Positions 42,361 through 51,063 of a stretch of DNA of 64,000 bases are shown one piece after another. Position 1 is the stretch's first letter, and each line of letters begins with the position of its first letter. Position numbers and translations under genes: made by a program. This DNA is from Scytonema hofmannii PCC 7110 (GTDB lineage Bacteria; Cyanobacteriota; Cyanobacteriia; Cyanobacteriales; Nostocaceae): positions 2,348,190-2,412,189 of the forward strand of contig NZ_KQ976354.1 of assembly GCF_000346485.2 (NCBI RefSeq), read 5' to 3'. The notes under the pieces were generated by a model. The model was not told the origin of the DNA. It did not search any database and saw only the letters and a program-made list of their open reading frames with translations.

Positions 42361-42987
42361 ATGGCATCTAGAATCAATCTTAATGAGCCATTTTTAGAAC
42401 AAATACAGAGACAAGCTATTCGGGAGACGCTAGATTTACCATTAGAACTATCACCAGCAAAGAGCAACTTTGAGGAAATGTTGAGAGTTGTTCGAGATGC
42501 GATTTGTAAAGAGTTGGCTGATGCTAAGTATGATGAGAGTGAACTCCTTGGTCTTCGACTCGAATATAGATTAATCCCAAAAGAAAGCGATCGATCGGAG
42601 GAAATTTATTCCGTAGAGTGGTGTCAGCCATTTCAAGGTACAGGTTCTAGAAATAAGAATTTGATGAGCGCAACAACTACAGTTGAAACTGCTAATATCG
42701 GTGAAGAAAACCCAAAGAATTCCGAAGATGTGTCGAGCCGAAAGCTTCCAGTATCAGTAGATTTTTTAGAAACGCTAGCTCAACGTTTTGATGAAGCAGT
42801 GGTAAACCTCGTTCCTGGAAGTACAGGTAGTGCGATATCTTGGAGTTTCAGGTCTGCTCCTATCGAATTTCTGGGTCGTTCATGTACCTGTGTGGGAAGT
42901 AATGGTAAGAGATATGAGAGATTACCAGATGGCACATGCTCTGATTATATGTGTGAAATCCGCATTGACAGACCTAAAGAGGTCTAG
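42361..42987 (+). CDS. Hypothetical protein
   Basis: 208 aa, not recognised. The N-terminal half is helical (NFEEMLRVVRDAICKELADAKYDESELLGLRLEYRLIP). The C-terminal part has three or four cysteines in a compact pattern (CTCVGSNGKRYERLPDGTCSDYMCEI) that could bind zinc or form a small knot. The middle (115-140) is low-complexity and polar. It starts 71 nt after the tricorn-type gene on the same strand and may share its transcript. Confidence 0.55.
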   Translation: MASRINLNEPFLEQIQRQAIRETLDLPLELSPAKSNFEEMLRVVRDAICKELADAKYDESELLGLRLEYRLIPKESDRSEEIYSVEWCQPFQGTGSRNKNLMSATTTVETANIGEENPKNSEDVSSRKLPVSVDFLETLAQRFDEAVVNLVPGSTGSAISWSFRSAPIEFLGRSCTCVGSNGKRYERLPDGTCSDYMCEIRIDRPKEV

Positions 42988-43018
42988 CTTGCTGACACAG
43001 TATTCAACATAGGGGTAA

Positions 43019-43077
43019 ACAACCCGGTTTCTCTCTGTTACAAAAGTTGATCTCTCGTAGAATCAACTTAAAGAAAC
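43019..43077. terminator. AACCCGGTTTCT stem-loop between convergent genes
   Basis: AACCCGGTTTCT near 43021 pairs with AGAAACCGGGTT near 43063, and the inner AGTTGAT/ATCAACTT also pair. The stem is followed by TTTTTGAG. It lies between the hypothetical gene and the CHAT-TPR gene, which converge. Confidence 0.55.
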
Positions 43078-43099
43078 CGGGTTTTTGAGATTAATGATA

Positions 43100-45019
43100 T
43101 TACCTAAGCAGAGAAATAACTGACTGGATTTCTTGCTGAAATTGAGGTTGAGCTTTAGCTAGATTCTTTAAAACAAAAAGCACCTCATTTTTTGCTGTTT
43201 GATTTTGACTTAAAGATTTTCTAAGATATTGATATATTTCTTTTGCAGCTTTGGTATCACCCGCCTGCTGTTGAGCAATTCCTAAATAACTGAGCCACTC
43301 GTAATTATTCGGTTCGCGTTGACAAGCAAATTTTAAATCTTCAACAGCTTTTTTAGTATTATTCTGATTCAAATATAAGAGAGATCTACTAACACGAGCT
43401 ATTAACCCTTTTTTGGTTTCCGGAGCAATTGCAAGTAATTGACTATAAACTCGAATTGCCTCATCAAGATTACCTAGCTGCTCTTGAAGAATAGCTTCTT
43501 CAATAAAAGCTTGGAAAATACTAGAGTCTATTGTTGCGGATTTTCTAAATAAATTTGCACTATCAATACAATCTTGAAGATATTTTTTTAAACAATTTCC
43601 TTCCACAGGAAGGTGTAAGTAACCAAGAAATAAGTATGCAAGTCCTAACGTTTTTCTAACATATTGAATCTTCAAGTTTGGTTCTGATAATTCAGTTAAG
43701 ATAACCGATGTTTTTAAAATTTCACGTGCTTTTAGATTTTGTTTTTCTAATCTTGAATAAATTTCACTTAATGCAAAAGTTATCATTAGAGAAATCATCT
43801 TAGGTAAATCTTTTACATTCTCGAATGTTTGGGTATCAGTCATAGAAATAGATACAGTAGTTAAGTATACAACTTCAATTTTTAGCGTAGTTACTTGTAT
43901 CTCAAGTTCTACTGGACTTTGTCGCCCCCAAACAATAATTGCTGCTCCTAATTTATTTCCTAAAACTTTCGCTTCATTCTTGTTTGATACACTTTCTTTA
44001 ACAGGACAAACTACAACATTTAGTTGTTCTTGCTTGCTCAGTCGATCCAGTACTTGATCTTGAACAAAGGGAATAACTTGATCTAAAGTGTTATCAATAC
44101 CGTTTAATCTAGTAATTACCACAATGAGTTTGTTTTCTTTTGTGGCTAATTCAAAGCAATTTTGTTGTGTATTGTCAAATTTATCACGAAGTGTTACTAA
44201 GAAATTTATCAGTGTGACAAACGCTAATGCAAGCAAGAGGCTCACAGCAATCAATCTGTAGATTTGTATTTTATTTGACAGATGTTGAATACTGTGGTCG
44301 GACTTGTTTCTAACATCATTTTTACCTGTTGTTTGAGTAGAATTAGTAGTCATAGATTGAGGTAATTCTTCAGAGATATCAGCAATTTTCCCTAATTTCT
44401 GGGTAGTTTCCTCAATGGATTGCCATGAAATTTTCTTTTCTAGAATAGGAATTTTTCCTTCAGAAAAACTCTCTAGCTTAATAGCAACTAAACCTTCATC
44501 AAATGCTCTTTGAAATATATCTTTATTATCTAAATCTTTGTAACCTAATGCATCATAAAATCCTCGACTAAATGCGATCGCAGCATTATCTCCTATTGCT
44601 TGATTCATACCGATCGCATAATAAATGTGTTCGCTAATTGCCTTAGCAAGATTAGCTGAGTAGCATATATTAAGTAGCACACAATTCACGTACTCAGTAT
44701 GCAACTTAAACAGCGCTGCTAGCCCTTCTGGTTGCACAGGTTTGTTGTTTCCTTCATCATCCTCCAACACCAAACTGCCATCTGGCATACCATGTCCACA
44801 AAAATGGACAATTTGAGGGTGTGTTTCTGCAATCGCTCTGCGAATATCTTGAGGGCGTACAGCCGTTCTGATGCTAACTTCAAACAGATCTCTTCTAATG
44901 GCACGATAAATAGCGTCCTGAATTTCCCTAATTTCTCGATCTAGGCGCAGACCGTGAGGAATAGCTGTTAAAATCAGGATTTTTTGCTGCTGAGTTCGTT
45001 GTTGCGTCACTAATGTCAA
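43100..45019 (-). CDS. CHAT protease with a transmembrane segment and TPRs
   Basis: 639 aa. The CHAT domain (about 12-185) has His76 (IVHFCGHG) and Cys119 (VLLNICYS), the same positions as in the CHAT protein at 24.6 kb. After a polar linker comes one hydrophobic helix (about 255-276, LIAVSLLLALAFVTLINFLV), then a domain at about 285-440 (LIVVITRLNGID, AAIIVWGRQ), then four or five TPRs (about 440-635, with NLDEAIRVYSQLLAIAPET and NYEWLSYLGIAQQQAGDTKAAKEIY). The single helix would place CHAT and TPR on opposite sides of the membrane. It is a candidate membrane-tethered executioner or signalling protease; the partner is unknown. Confidence 0.9.
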   Translation of the reverse strand: MTLVTQQRTQQQKILILTAIPHGLRLDREIREIQDAIYRAIRRDLFEVSIRTAVRPQDIRRAIAETHPQIVHFCGHGMPDGSLVLEDDEGNNKPVQPEGLAALFKLHTEYVNCVLLNICYSANLAKAISEHIYYAIGMNQAIGDNAAIAFSRGFYDALGYKDLDNKDIFQRAFDEGLVAIKLESFSEGKIPILEKKISWQSIEETTQKLGKIADISEELPQSMTTNSTQTTGKNDVRNKSDHSIQHLSNKIQIYRLIAVSLLLALAFVTLINFLVTLRDKFDNTQQNCFELATKENKLIVVITRLNGIDNTLDQVIPFVQDQVLDRLSKQEQLNVVVCPVKESVSNKNEAKVLGNKLGAAIIVWGRQSPVELEIQVTTLKIEVVYLTTVSISMTDTQTFENVKDLPKMISLMITFALSEIYSRLEKQNLKAREILKTSVILTELSEPNLKIQYVRKTLGLAYLFLGYLHLPVEGNCLKKYLQDCIDSANLFRKSATIDSSIFQAFIEEAILQEQLGNLDEAIRVYSQLLAIAPETKKGLIARVSRSLLYLNQNNTKKAVEDLKFACQREPNNYEWLSYLGIAQQQAGDTKAAKEIYQYLRKSLSQNQTAKNEVLFVLKNLAKAQPQFQQEIQSVISLLR

Positions 45020-45049
45020 ATGATAAAAGAAAGTTTTTAACTAATTCTA

Positions 45050-45238
45050 TCAATAGTGTTGTCGCAAATAACTGTGCGGATATGGTGATAAATAAACCAA
45101 GTGTGCGCCCACAGCCTCAATTGCTTCTTGAATTCCTGCAACTTTATGAGAGCTAAAATTATCCATCACTACACAGGCTCCTTCGCTGCATACTAGTAAC
45201 CAAGACTTGTTCAACAAAAGTTTGAAATTCGCATTCAT
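45050..45238 (-). pseudogene. IS630 family transposase fragment
   Basis: 62 codons reading ACVVMDNFSSHKVAGIQEAIEAVGAHLVYLSPYPHS, the DDE_3 core of IS630 transposases with the second catalytic Asp in VMDNFSSH. Both ends are missing, and the reading frame ends in unrelated sequence after LSPY, where PDFSPIE with the third acidic residue would follow. No terminal repeats are visible. Spacer 45239-45473 holds only degenerate sequence. Confidence 0.75.
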
Positions 45239-45473
45239 ATTTTTAGCCCCAATACTTCAGCAAGGCACCCTGCATATCCTGAGTCTTGTATCAATCACTT
45301 CTACTGGATCGGCGCTCTAGATGGTATTTTTATGAAATGTTGGGTTTCGTTCCTCAACCCAACCTACCGATCTTCTTCTCTTTCTTCGTGCTCTTTGCGT
45401 CTTTGCGGTTCATTCTTCCCTCTCTAGCCAGAAATGAGAGATGAATCCAAAATCCAAAATCTAAAATCCAAAA

Positions 45474-47339
45474 TTACCAAGTTGCGACAACTCGAAAACC
45501 GCAAATCCTCAGCCCACCATCTGGTTCATTCCAACTGCGGCTAGCGCTGCGACACAGTTCGGGGCTAAAACTCCAAGAACCACCCCGCAAGACTCGGCGA
45601 TTCTCATCTCCACCAACTTCCCAAGCAGTTCCATCTATCGGTGCGCCTTCATAATTTTTGTGCCAAGCGTCAGCACACCATTCCCAAACAAGCCCGTGCA
45701 TATCGTACAATCCGAAGGCATTTGCTACTTGAAAACTACCTACCACTGTTGTTTCTTTGCGCGATTTGGTTGTGAGTTTGGAGGCGTCAGAATCACTAGC
45801 GCTACAGTTTGCCACCTCAGCTGTGAGCGTTTCACCAAAGTGGTAGGGGGTGATTGTTCCAGCACGACAAGCATATTCCCACTCAGATTCACTGGGTAAA
45901 CGATACAACCGTCCTGTTTTTTCAGTCAGTCTGGTACAGAATTCGATCGCTTCATGCCAAGAAACATTTTCCACAGGTCGATTTGCCCCTTTGAATTTGG
46001 ATGGGTTGGGATTTAAAGATTGTTTGACTTTTGGCAAAGCTGCTACAGCTTTCCAATGTGCTTGAGTGACGGGAAACTTACCCATAAAAAAAGGTTTGAT
46101 ATTAACTTCGTGTTGGGGGCGTTCGTCACTATCTCCCTCGTTCTCTGGTGAACCCATGATAAAATTGCCACCAGGAATTGCCACCATATGCATGATAATT
46201 TCTTGACCTAAATCTTCTGTGTAAAACTTTGAGCTTCTGCGATCGCTTTTAATCTTATTTCCTTCCCGATCAACTGTGACCACATCAAATTGAAACGTTT
46301 GTAGTTCGGAAAATTCTGAAAAATCTTTTAATTCGGAGGTTACCATTGTTAATTGCTTCTCTTGAAGCGATGATTGTACTAATTGTGGCGCTCCCAAAAT
46401 TGATTGTGTAACAGTTACTTTGAGAGCCTTCAACTCTTGCAGAACTTCTGTAGCAGATTGATATCTATCCCTTGCCAAATGACTCAGTAATTTATCTAAA
46501 ATTTGCCCTAATTCATCACTAATAGTAATATCTGTATTCTGTAAATGCTCTCGCCACAACCATATTCCATTCAAGGGATCGTAAAGAGTATCATCTATCT
46601 GTCCGCAAGCATCTTGTACGGGTAAGCACTGAGTTAGAAGTCGCACGCAAGTGACTCCTAAAGAGTACAAATCGCTAGCGTGACAAGCAAAACCAGCCAT
46701 TTGTTCGCTAGGTGCGTAACCAATTGTATAAAGTACTGTTGCTTGTCTCGATAGGCTAGTTTGGGTAACCTGTTTTGCACCACCAAAGTCAATTAATACG
46801 AGTCTCCTATCCGATTGTCGGCGGATGATATTCTCTGGTTTGATATCCCGATGGATGACGTTACGTTCGTGAATAAATTCAAGAACTGGTAGTAGATCCG
46901 CTAACAGTTCTCGAATTTGTTCTTCACCAAAAGGTTGTTGCTGAAGTTCTTGTAAGAGAGTTTTCCCTTGGATAAATTCTTGTACGAGATACAAACTAGA
47001 CCCTTGTTCAAAGTAAGCCAGCAATCTAGGAATTTGGATGTGATTTTCTCCAAGTTCGTACAGTCGTTTCGCTTCTTGCTTGAACAATTCTGCAGCTTTA
47101 GTACGTTCCGAAGTCCCCTGTACCTGTGGGAAGAACTGCTTGATGACGCAAGGTGCATCAAGTCTATCCGCATCTTCAGTAGCATAGGTTCTGCTAAACC
47201 CGCCTTCGCCTAGCAGTCTTAATACACGGTAGCGGTTCCTGAGGAAGTTGCCAAAGTTGCTTTGTCCGCAACTGTTGCAAAATCTGTTGCCATCAGGATT
47301 GAAGGGATTTGAGCAATGAGGATTTTGGCAAATTTGCAT
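45474..47339 (-). CDS. Ser/Thr protein kinase fused to an FGE-sulfatase (SUMF1-like) domain
   Basis: 621 aa from the ATG at 47339; the homology starts there (MQICQNPHCSNPFNPDGNRFCNSCG, a zinc ribbon). Kinase about 30-290: glycine loop GEGGFSRTY, VIKQ Lys, HRDIKPEN, DFGG and APSEQ. Linker to about 385, then the FGE-sulfatase domain (MVAIPGGNFIMGSP, RPVENVSWHEAIEFC, LPSESEWEYACRAG, GLYDMHGLVWEWC, RVLRGGSWSFSPELCRSASRSWNEPDGG, GFRVVATW). True formylglycine enzymes need two active-site cysteines; not all are obvious here, so this may be a binding domain of C-type-lectin fold. Such C-termini are known targets of diversity-generating retroelements. An upstream start at 47447 would add a non-conserved 36 residues. 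Confidence 0.9.
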   Translation of the reverse strand: MQICQNPHCSNPFNPDGNRFCNSCGQSNFGNFLRNRYRVLRLLGEGGFSRTYATEDADRLDAPCVIKQFFPQVQGTSERTKAAELFKQEAKRLYELGENHIQIPRLLAYFEQGSSLYLVQEFIQGKTLLQELQQQPFGEEQIRELLADLLPVLEFIHERNVIHRDIKPENIIRRQSDRRLVLIDFGGAKQVTQTSLSRQATVLYTIGYAPSEQMAGFACHASDLYSLGVTCVRLLTQCLPVQDACGQIDDTLYDPLNGIWLWREHLQNTDITISDELGQILDKLLSHLARDRYQSATEVLQELKALKVTVTQSILGAPQLVQSSLQEKQLTMVTSELKDFSEFSELQTFQFDVVTVDREGNKIKSDRRSSKFYTEDLGQEIIMHMVAIPGGNFIMGSPENEGDSDERPQHEVNIKPFFMGKFPVTQAHWKAVAALPKVKQSLNPNPSKFKGANRPVENVSWHEAIEFCTRLTEKTGRLYRLPSESEWEYACRAGTITPYHFGETLTAEVANCSASDSDASKLTTKSRKETTVVGSFQVANAFGLYDMHGLVWEWCADAWHKNYEGAPIDGTAWEVGGDENRRVLRGGSWSFSPELCRSASRSWNEPDGGLRICGFRVVATW

Positions 47340-47782
47340 AGTGAGCCATGTATCGCATATTGTCTGGAATTGGCTCTTACTGAGCGAGGTTGAAGACAGA
47401 TGTGTATCTCTGCATACAGAAGTTTTCCACCTGTTCTCACTTTCCACTTTGGTAGATACAGATAAAGAAAATTCTCTGTCTTTGTTTATATACGGTTAAA
47501 AATTTATAAATCAGGAATTTATCAATATTCAGTAAATAAGTCAGTTGTCATTTGTCACTTGTCATTGGTATGGATTTTAGATATATTTACATTTTATATT
47601 TGAAGTCTGTTGATTTGCACTTACCTAAGTTAAGATGCAAATGCAATCTCACAAATTTCTGTTATATCAATAATAATCTGCTCAAAAAATTTTAACAGTT
47701 AATACTGAACATTTAACACCTAACCAGTGACCAGTGACCAGTGACCAGTGACCAGTGACCACTAACCACTAATTGACGAAAT
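47340..47782. other. Intergenic region with heptamer array
   Basis: A+T-rich spacer with the kinase promoter side at right. The only feature is the CCAGTGA array at 47724-47758. Confidence 0.5.
47724..47758. repeat. CCAGTGA heptamer array, five units
   Basis: Five perfect CCAGTGA units, the reverse complement of the TCACTGG array at 48.66 kb. It ends 25 nt before the 3' end of potC. Confidence 0.9.
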
Positions 47783-48586
47783 TTATTTTCTATGGCTAGA
47801 AGCGCGAATTAATTCGGCTACCAATGCAATAAAAGCAGAAACGACAATCAAAATTACACTGAGAGCATTTATATCTGGTTTAACTCCCGTTCTAATACGA
47901 CTAAATATTTCTATTGGTAGAGTGTTGGAACCGCTACCTGCAGTAAAGCTAGCGATGAGAAAATCATCTAAACTCAGGATAAAAGCGAGCAAGCAACCAG
48001 CAATAATACCTGGCATTAACTGGGGTAATAAGACTTTTATAAAGGCTTGTACGGGTGTTGCACCTAAGTCGAGTGCTGCTTCTTCTAAATGGGGATCTAG
48101 GTTGGTAAGTCGAGATGACACAACAAGACTAATATAGGCAAGACAAAACACCACATGAGCTGCCACAATTGTCCATATATTGAGGGGAATCGCAAATGCA
48201 GCAAGGAAGACTAAAGTGGCAACTGCGATCGCAATATCAGGGATAATCAAAGGCAGGTAAGAAATCCCACGATAGAGAGTTTTTCCAGGAAACCGATAAC
48301 GTCCCAAACCCACTGCCATCAAAGTTCCTAATATAGCAGAAATACCTACAGCACTAAATGCAACTATCAAACTGTTTTGTAAAGCTGACAAAATACGCTC
48401 ATCATTGAAAAGTCTGTTATACCAATCCAACGTGAAACCTTGCCAAGTTGCACTGTAGGGAGATTGGTTGAAGCTATAGAAAGCTAGTACCAGTATAGGA
48501 AGGTACATAAAAACGAACATAAACAATGAGAAAACCGCCTGCCATGAGACGACACGCGGCTTTTTACGGGATGGAGTTATATTCAC
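47783..48586 (-). CDS. potC: Spermidine/putrescine ABC transporter permease PotC
   Basis: 267 aa with six membrane helices and the ABC-permease EAA loop (EEAALDLGATPVQAFIKVLLPQL, about 168-190). The sequence from MYLPILVLAFYSFNQS onward is typical of PotC. It would pair with PotB as the membrane channel, PotA as ATPase and PotD as binding protein, importing polyamines. None of these is adjacent, so the gene is detached from its operon or works with distant subunits. It sits between two inverted heptamer arrays. Confidence 0.85.
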   Translation of the reverse strand: MNITPSRKKPRVVSWQAVFSLFMFVFMYLPILVLAFYSFNQSPYSATWQGFTLDWYNRLFNDERILSALQNSLIVAFSAVGISAILGTLMAVGLGRYRFPGKTLYRGISYLPLIIPDIAIAVATLVFLAAFAIPLNIWTIVAAHVVFCLAYISLVVSSRLTNLDPHLEEAALDLGATPVQAFIKVLLPQLMPGIIAGCLLAFILSLDDFLIASFTAGSGSNTLPIEIFSRIRTGVKPDINALSVILIVVSAFIALVAELIRASSHRK

Positions 48587-48662
48587 GTTTGTTATTTAAA
48601 TTGATATTTCTTACTTATGGCACAGTAAGATAACAAATTTAACTTTTGTTGTCAACCATCAC

Positions 48663-48732
48663 TGGTCACTGATTCCTGGTCACTGGTCACTGGTCACTGG
48701 TCACTGGTCACTGGTCACTGATTCCTGGTCAC
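48663..48732. repeat. TGGTCAC heptamer array, about eight units
   Basis: Six uninterrupted TGGTCAC units (48677-48718) with one more on each side, separated by TGATTCC heptamers. The array is upstream of potC and inverted with respect to the one downstream of it. Confidence 0.9.
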
Positions 48733-48829
48733 TGATTAAAAAGTCTTTCTATTGAAAGATCCAATCAATATTTTAATTGTCTAGAGTAATTTTAGTCAGT
48801 GTAAAGTTGTAAAGCTACAGGATAAAATC

Positions 48830-49159
48830 ATGAGTAATCAGCCAGATCGTGAAATCAGACAACCAGTTAGCCAAGACTGGCATGCTCGAGAAGAGCCAAC
48901 AGCTAAAGAAAGAAATTTAACGGCAAATCCAGGTGATGTCATTGCTGACAAACCTCAATCAGTAGAAGAAAAAGCTCAACAAGTTGCTGTAGATTCACCA
49001 GACATTACAGGCGACCATATTACAGTTCCCACATACTTTGTTGTGAATGAACCAGATGGCGAACAGAAAGCACTTCATCACGTAAAAGATGCAGAAGAAA
49101 TTTCTGATGTTATTCGCCAAGCACGAGTTGATGAAGACGGTAATCGGATTTGGTCGTAG
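48830..49159 (+). CDS. Small hydrophilic protein of unknown function
   Basis: 109 aa. The first 65 residues are polar and probably unfolded (HAREEPTAKERNLTANPGDVIADKPQS). The rest looks structured (HITVPTYFVVNEPDGEQKALHHVKDAEEISDVIRQARVDEDGNRIWS). From memory, similar proteins occur in other filamentous cyanobacteria without a known role. A possible ribosome site (AGGATAAAATC) precedes the ATG. Confidence 0.65.
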   Translation: MSNQPDREIRQPVSQDWHAREEPTAKERNLTANPGDVIADKPQSVEEKAQQVAVDSPDITGDHITVPTYFVVNEPDGEQKALHHVKDAEEISDVIRQARVDEDGNRIWS

Positions 49160-49293
49160 TCATCAATAACCTTGGTTAGCGATCGAGAATGAGGCTCTCA
49201 TTTGATGAGATGCTCTAACAGACATTATTGCCAGAACTTAGAGCATTGTAAACAGTAATACCAAGTCAAAAAATGTTTGTAACAGATCTAGGC

Positions 49294-49321
49294 GTAGGGG
49301 CGCAAGGCATTGCGCCTCTAC
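49294..49321. repeat. GTAGGGGCGCAA palindromic repeat, second copy
   Basis: The same 28-nt palindrome as at 35142, with a single C-to-T change in the right arm (TTGCGCCTCTAC). It lies in the 290-nt spacer before the GDSL hydrolase gene. Confidence 0.75.
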
Positions 49322-49452
49322 AGACTCGTGGGCGGTTACTGTGCATAAGTACAATCTGCTGTCACCTATATTCTCTATAGCAAGGTACAAGTCATTACTC
49401 TCGCCTTTGTTTTTCAAAAAAACATCTCAAGCTTAGAGGATAAACCACAGCT

Positions 49453-50436
49453 ATGCACGTTAATATTTATGACATGGTTAATCAGTATCGCCATCTAAGC
49501 CCCAACTTAGAAAGCGTATCTGTTACACCAGATTCCCGAGGAATATTACAATTGCAGCGTAAATTCGATGTTCTTTACGTATTTGGTGATAGCCTCAGCG
49601 ATCTTGGTAATGCTTTTGATGCGACAGAAAAGGCGACAGGTGAGGGAAGCCCACCATCACCGCCATACTTTCAAGGTCATTTTTCTAATGGTTTGGTATG
49701 GGTAGAATATCTTGCACTATTTCTGGGATTGACGGCGAACAGAAGCACAAATTTTGCGGTAGGTGGTGCGAATACAGGAAGCGCGAATACTATGATTCCC
49801 AATAACCCACTAAACTTACCGGGATTGCAGCAGCAAATTGATAACTTTACTGCATCTGTTAAGGAAAGCCGTCAGGATGCTAACTCCCCAGATCTTTACA
49901 TTGTGTGGGCTGGAGGTAACGATTACTTGGGTGGTGACGTGACTCACCCTACCTTACCTATTCAAAATCTGTCGAACGCTGTCTCCTCACTTGCTAAAAT
50001 AGGTGCTCGGAATATATTGGTTCTGAATTTACCAGATTTAGGCTTAGTACCGTTAACTCGTAATAACCCCGAGCAATCTATCTTACTGAATGAGTTAACA
50101 AAAGCTCATAACACGGGTTTGGCAAAAGCTCTTGATGCCTTAAAATTCTCTTGTGGTGAGAGTGTGGATATTCTCTTGTTCGATGTTAATTCAATCTTTA
50201 GTCAAATCATGAACAACCCAGCAAAATTTGGGTTCACAAATGTTACTGATGCTGAACTTGACCAAATTGCTCAATCTCAGCAAGGTACAGATAAGTTCTT
50301 TTTCTGGGATGGTTTACACCCAACAACCACATCCCATCTGATATTGGCTAAAGCAGTATTTTCAGTACTTTGTTCTGATGGTGTGAGTGAACTTAATGCT
50401 GAGGAGTTTGCACCAGTTGGCGGGGCATTTATATAA
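49453..50436 (+). CDS. SGNH/GDSL-family hydrolase (lipase/esterase type)
   Basis: 327 aa. Block I is VFGDSLSDLGNA (catalytic Ser at about residue 46), block II NFAVGGANTGSANT (Gly), block III WAGGNDYLG (Asn), block V DGLHPTTTSH (catalytic Asp-x-x-His, about 290). It fits the GDSL lipase / thermolabile-haemolysin branch. The first 35 residues are not a signal peptide (NIYDMVNQYRHLSPN), so the enzyme may be cytoplasmic or leave by another route. The substrate is an ester or acyl group and is not known. Confidence 0.9.
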   Translation: MHVNIYDMVNQYRHLSPNLESVSVTPDSRGILQLQRKFDVLYVFGDSLSDLGNAFDATEKATGEGSPPSPPYFQGHFSNGLVWVEYLALFLGLTANRSTNFAVGGANTGSANTMIPNNPLNLPGLQQQIDNFTASVKESRQDANSPDLYIVWAGGNDYLGGDVTHPTLPIQNLSNAVSSLAKIGARNILVLNLPDLGLVPLTRNNPEQSILLNELTKAHNTGLAKALDALKFSCGESVDILLFDVNSIFSQIMNNPAKFGFTNVTDAELDQIAQSQQGTDKFFFWDGLHPTTTSHLILAKAVFSVLCSDGVSELNAEEFAPVGGAFI

Positions 50437-50581
50437 GGTACTATGATGGAAATAGAAAAACCCACCATGCGTTGGTGGGAATTGTGATGGCACTGGTACT
50501 ATTGTACCATACTGGAATGAAAATAATGTGTAGAAAACTTTTTATAATTTTCTACACATAAAATTATGAATCTGTTTCCTC

Positions 50582-50908
50582 TTAACCTTCTGTTGCTTGG
50601 TCTTGGGACTCTTCAGAAACCGATTCCGCTTCAACTTGAGGTTCTACGATGACATTCGGTTTTGACTTGACAGGTTTTGGTCCACGTGCTAAAGCCGGAT
50701 TAACTGGCGGCTTGAATTCATTTCCATAAGATGATTTTTTGCCTTTACCCGAAGAGCGACGTTCTGAAGAATCTGCTCCGCGATCGCTATTCCGTTTTAT
50801 GCTTTTAGGATTTGATTCAACAGGAGGTGTAGAATCTAAATTTTCCGAATTGCTGTCAGCATTGGTGTTAGACTGACGTTCTGATTTCTTAATTGGGCGT
50901 TCTACCAT
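50582..50908 (-). CDS. Low-complexity hydrophilic protein
   Basis: 108 aa, almost without hydrophobic residues and rich in Ser, Asn, Lys, Glu and Pro (KKSERQSNTNADSNSENLDS; GKGKKSSYGNEFKPPVNPAL; acidic end VEAESVSEESQDQATEG). It is probably intrinsically disordered. The conserved-looking centre FKPPVNPALARGPKP suggests a real gene with a short binding motif. I know of no function. Confidence 0.6.
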   Translation of the reverse strand: MVERPIKKSERQSNTNADSNSENLDSTPPVESNPKSIKRNSDRGADSSERRSSGKGKKSSYGNEFKPPVNPALARGPKPVKSKPNVIVEPQVEAESVSEESQDQATEG

Positions 50909-51063
50909 TGTTAAGTTTTTTTATTTTCTTATATGATATGGTACCTTGGCACTGACTTAACTATTATACTAACTAGGTTATCCTCCGACTTCACAAATAA
51001 AGTTAACTAGTCAAAGAGATCGCCTGTCAAGAGTAATTAGACTTGTTCCTATTCCATCGTTTA

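Noticed and set aside
45474..45620. Diversity-generating retroelement inside the window
   Set aside because: The FGE C-terminus is suggestive, but no reverse transcriptase frame or template repeat was found within 64 kb.
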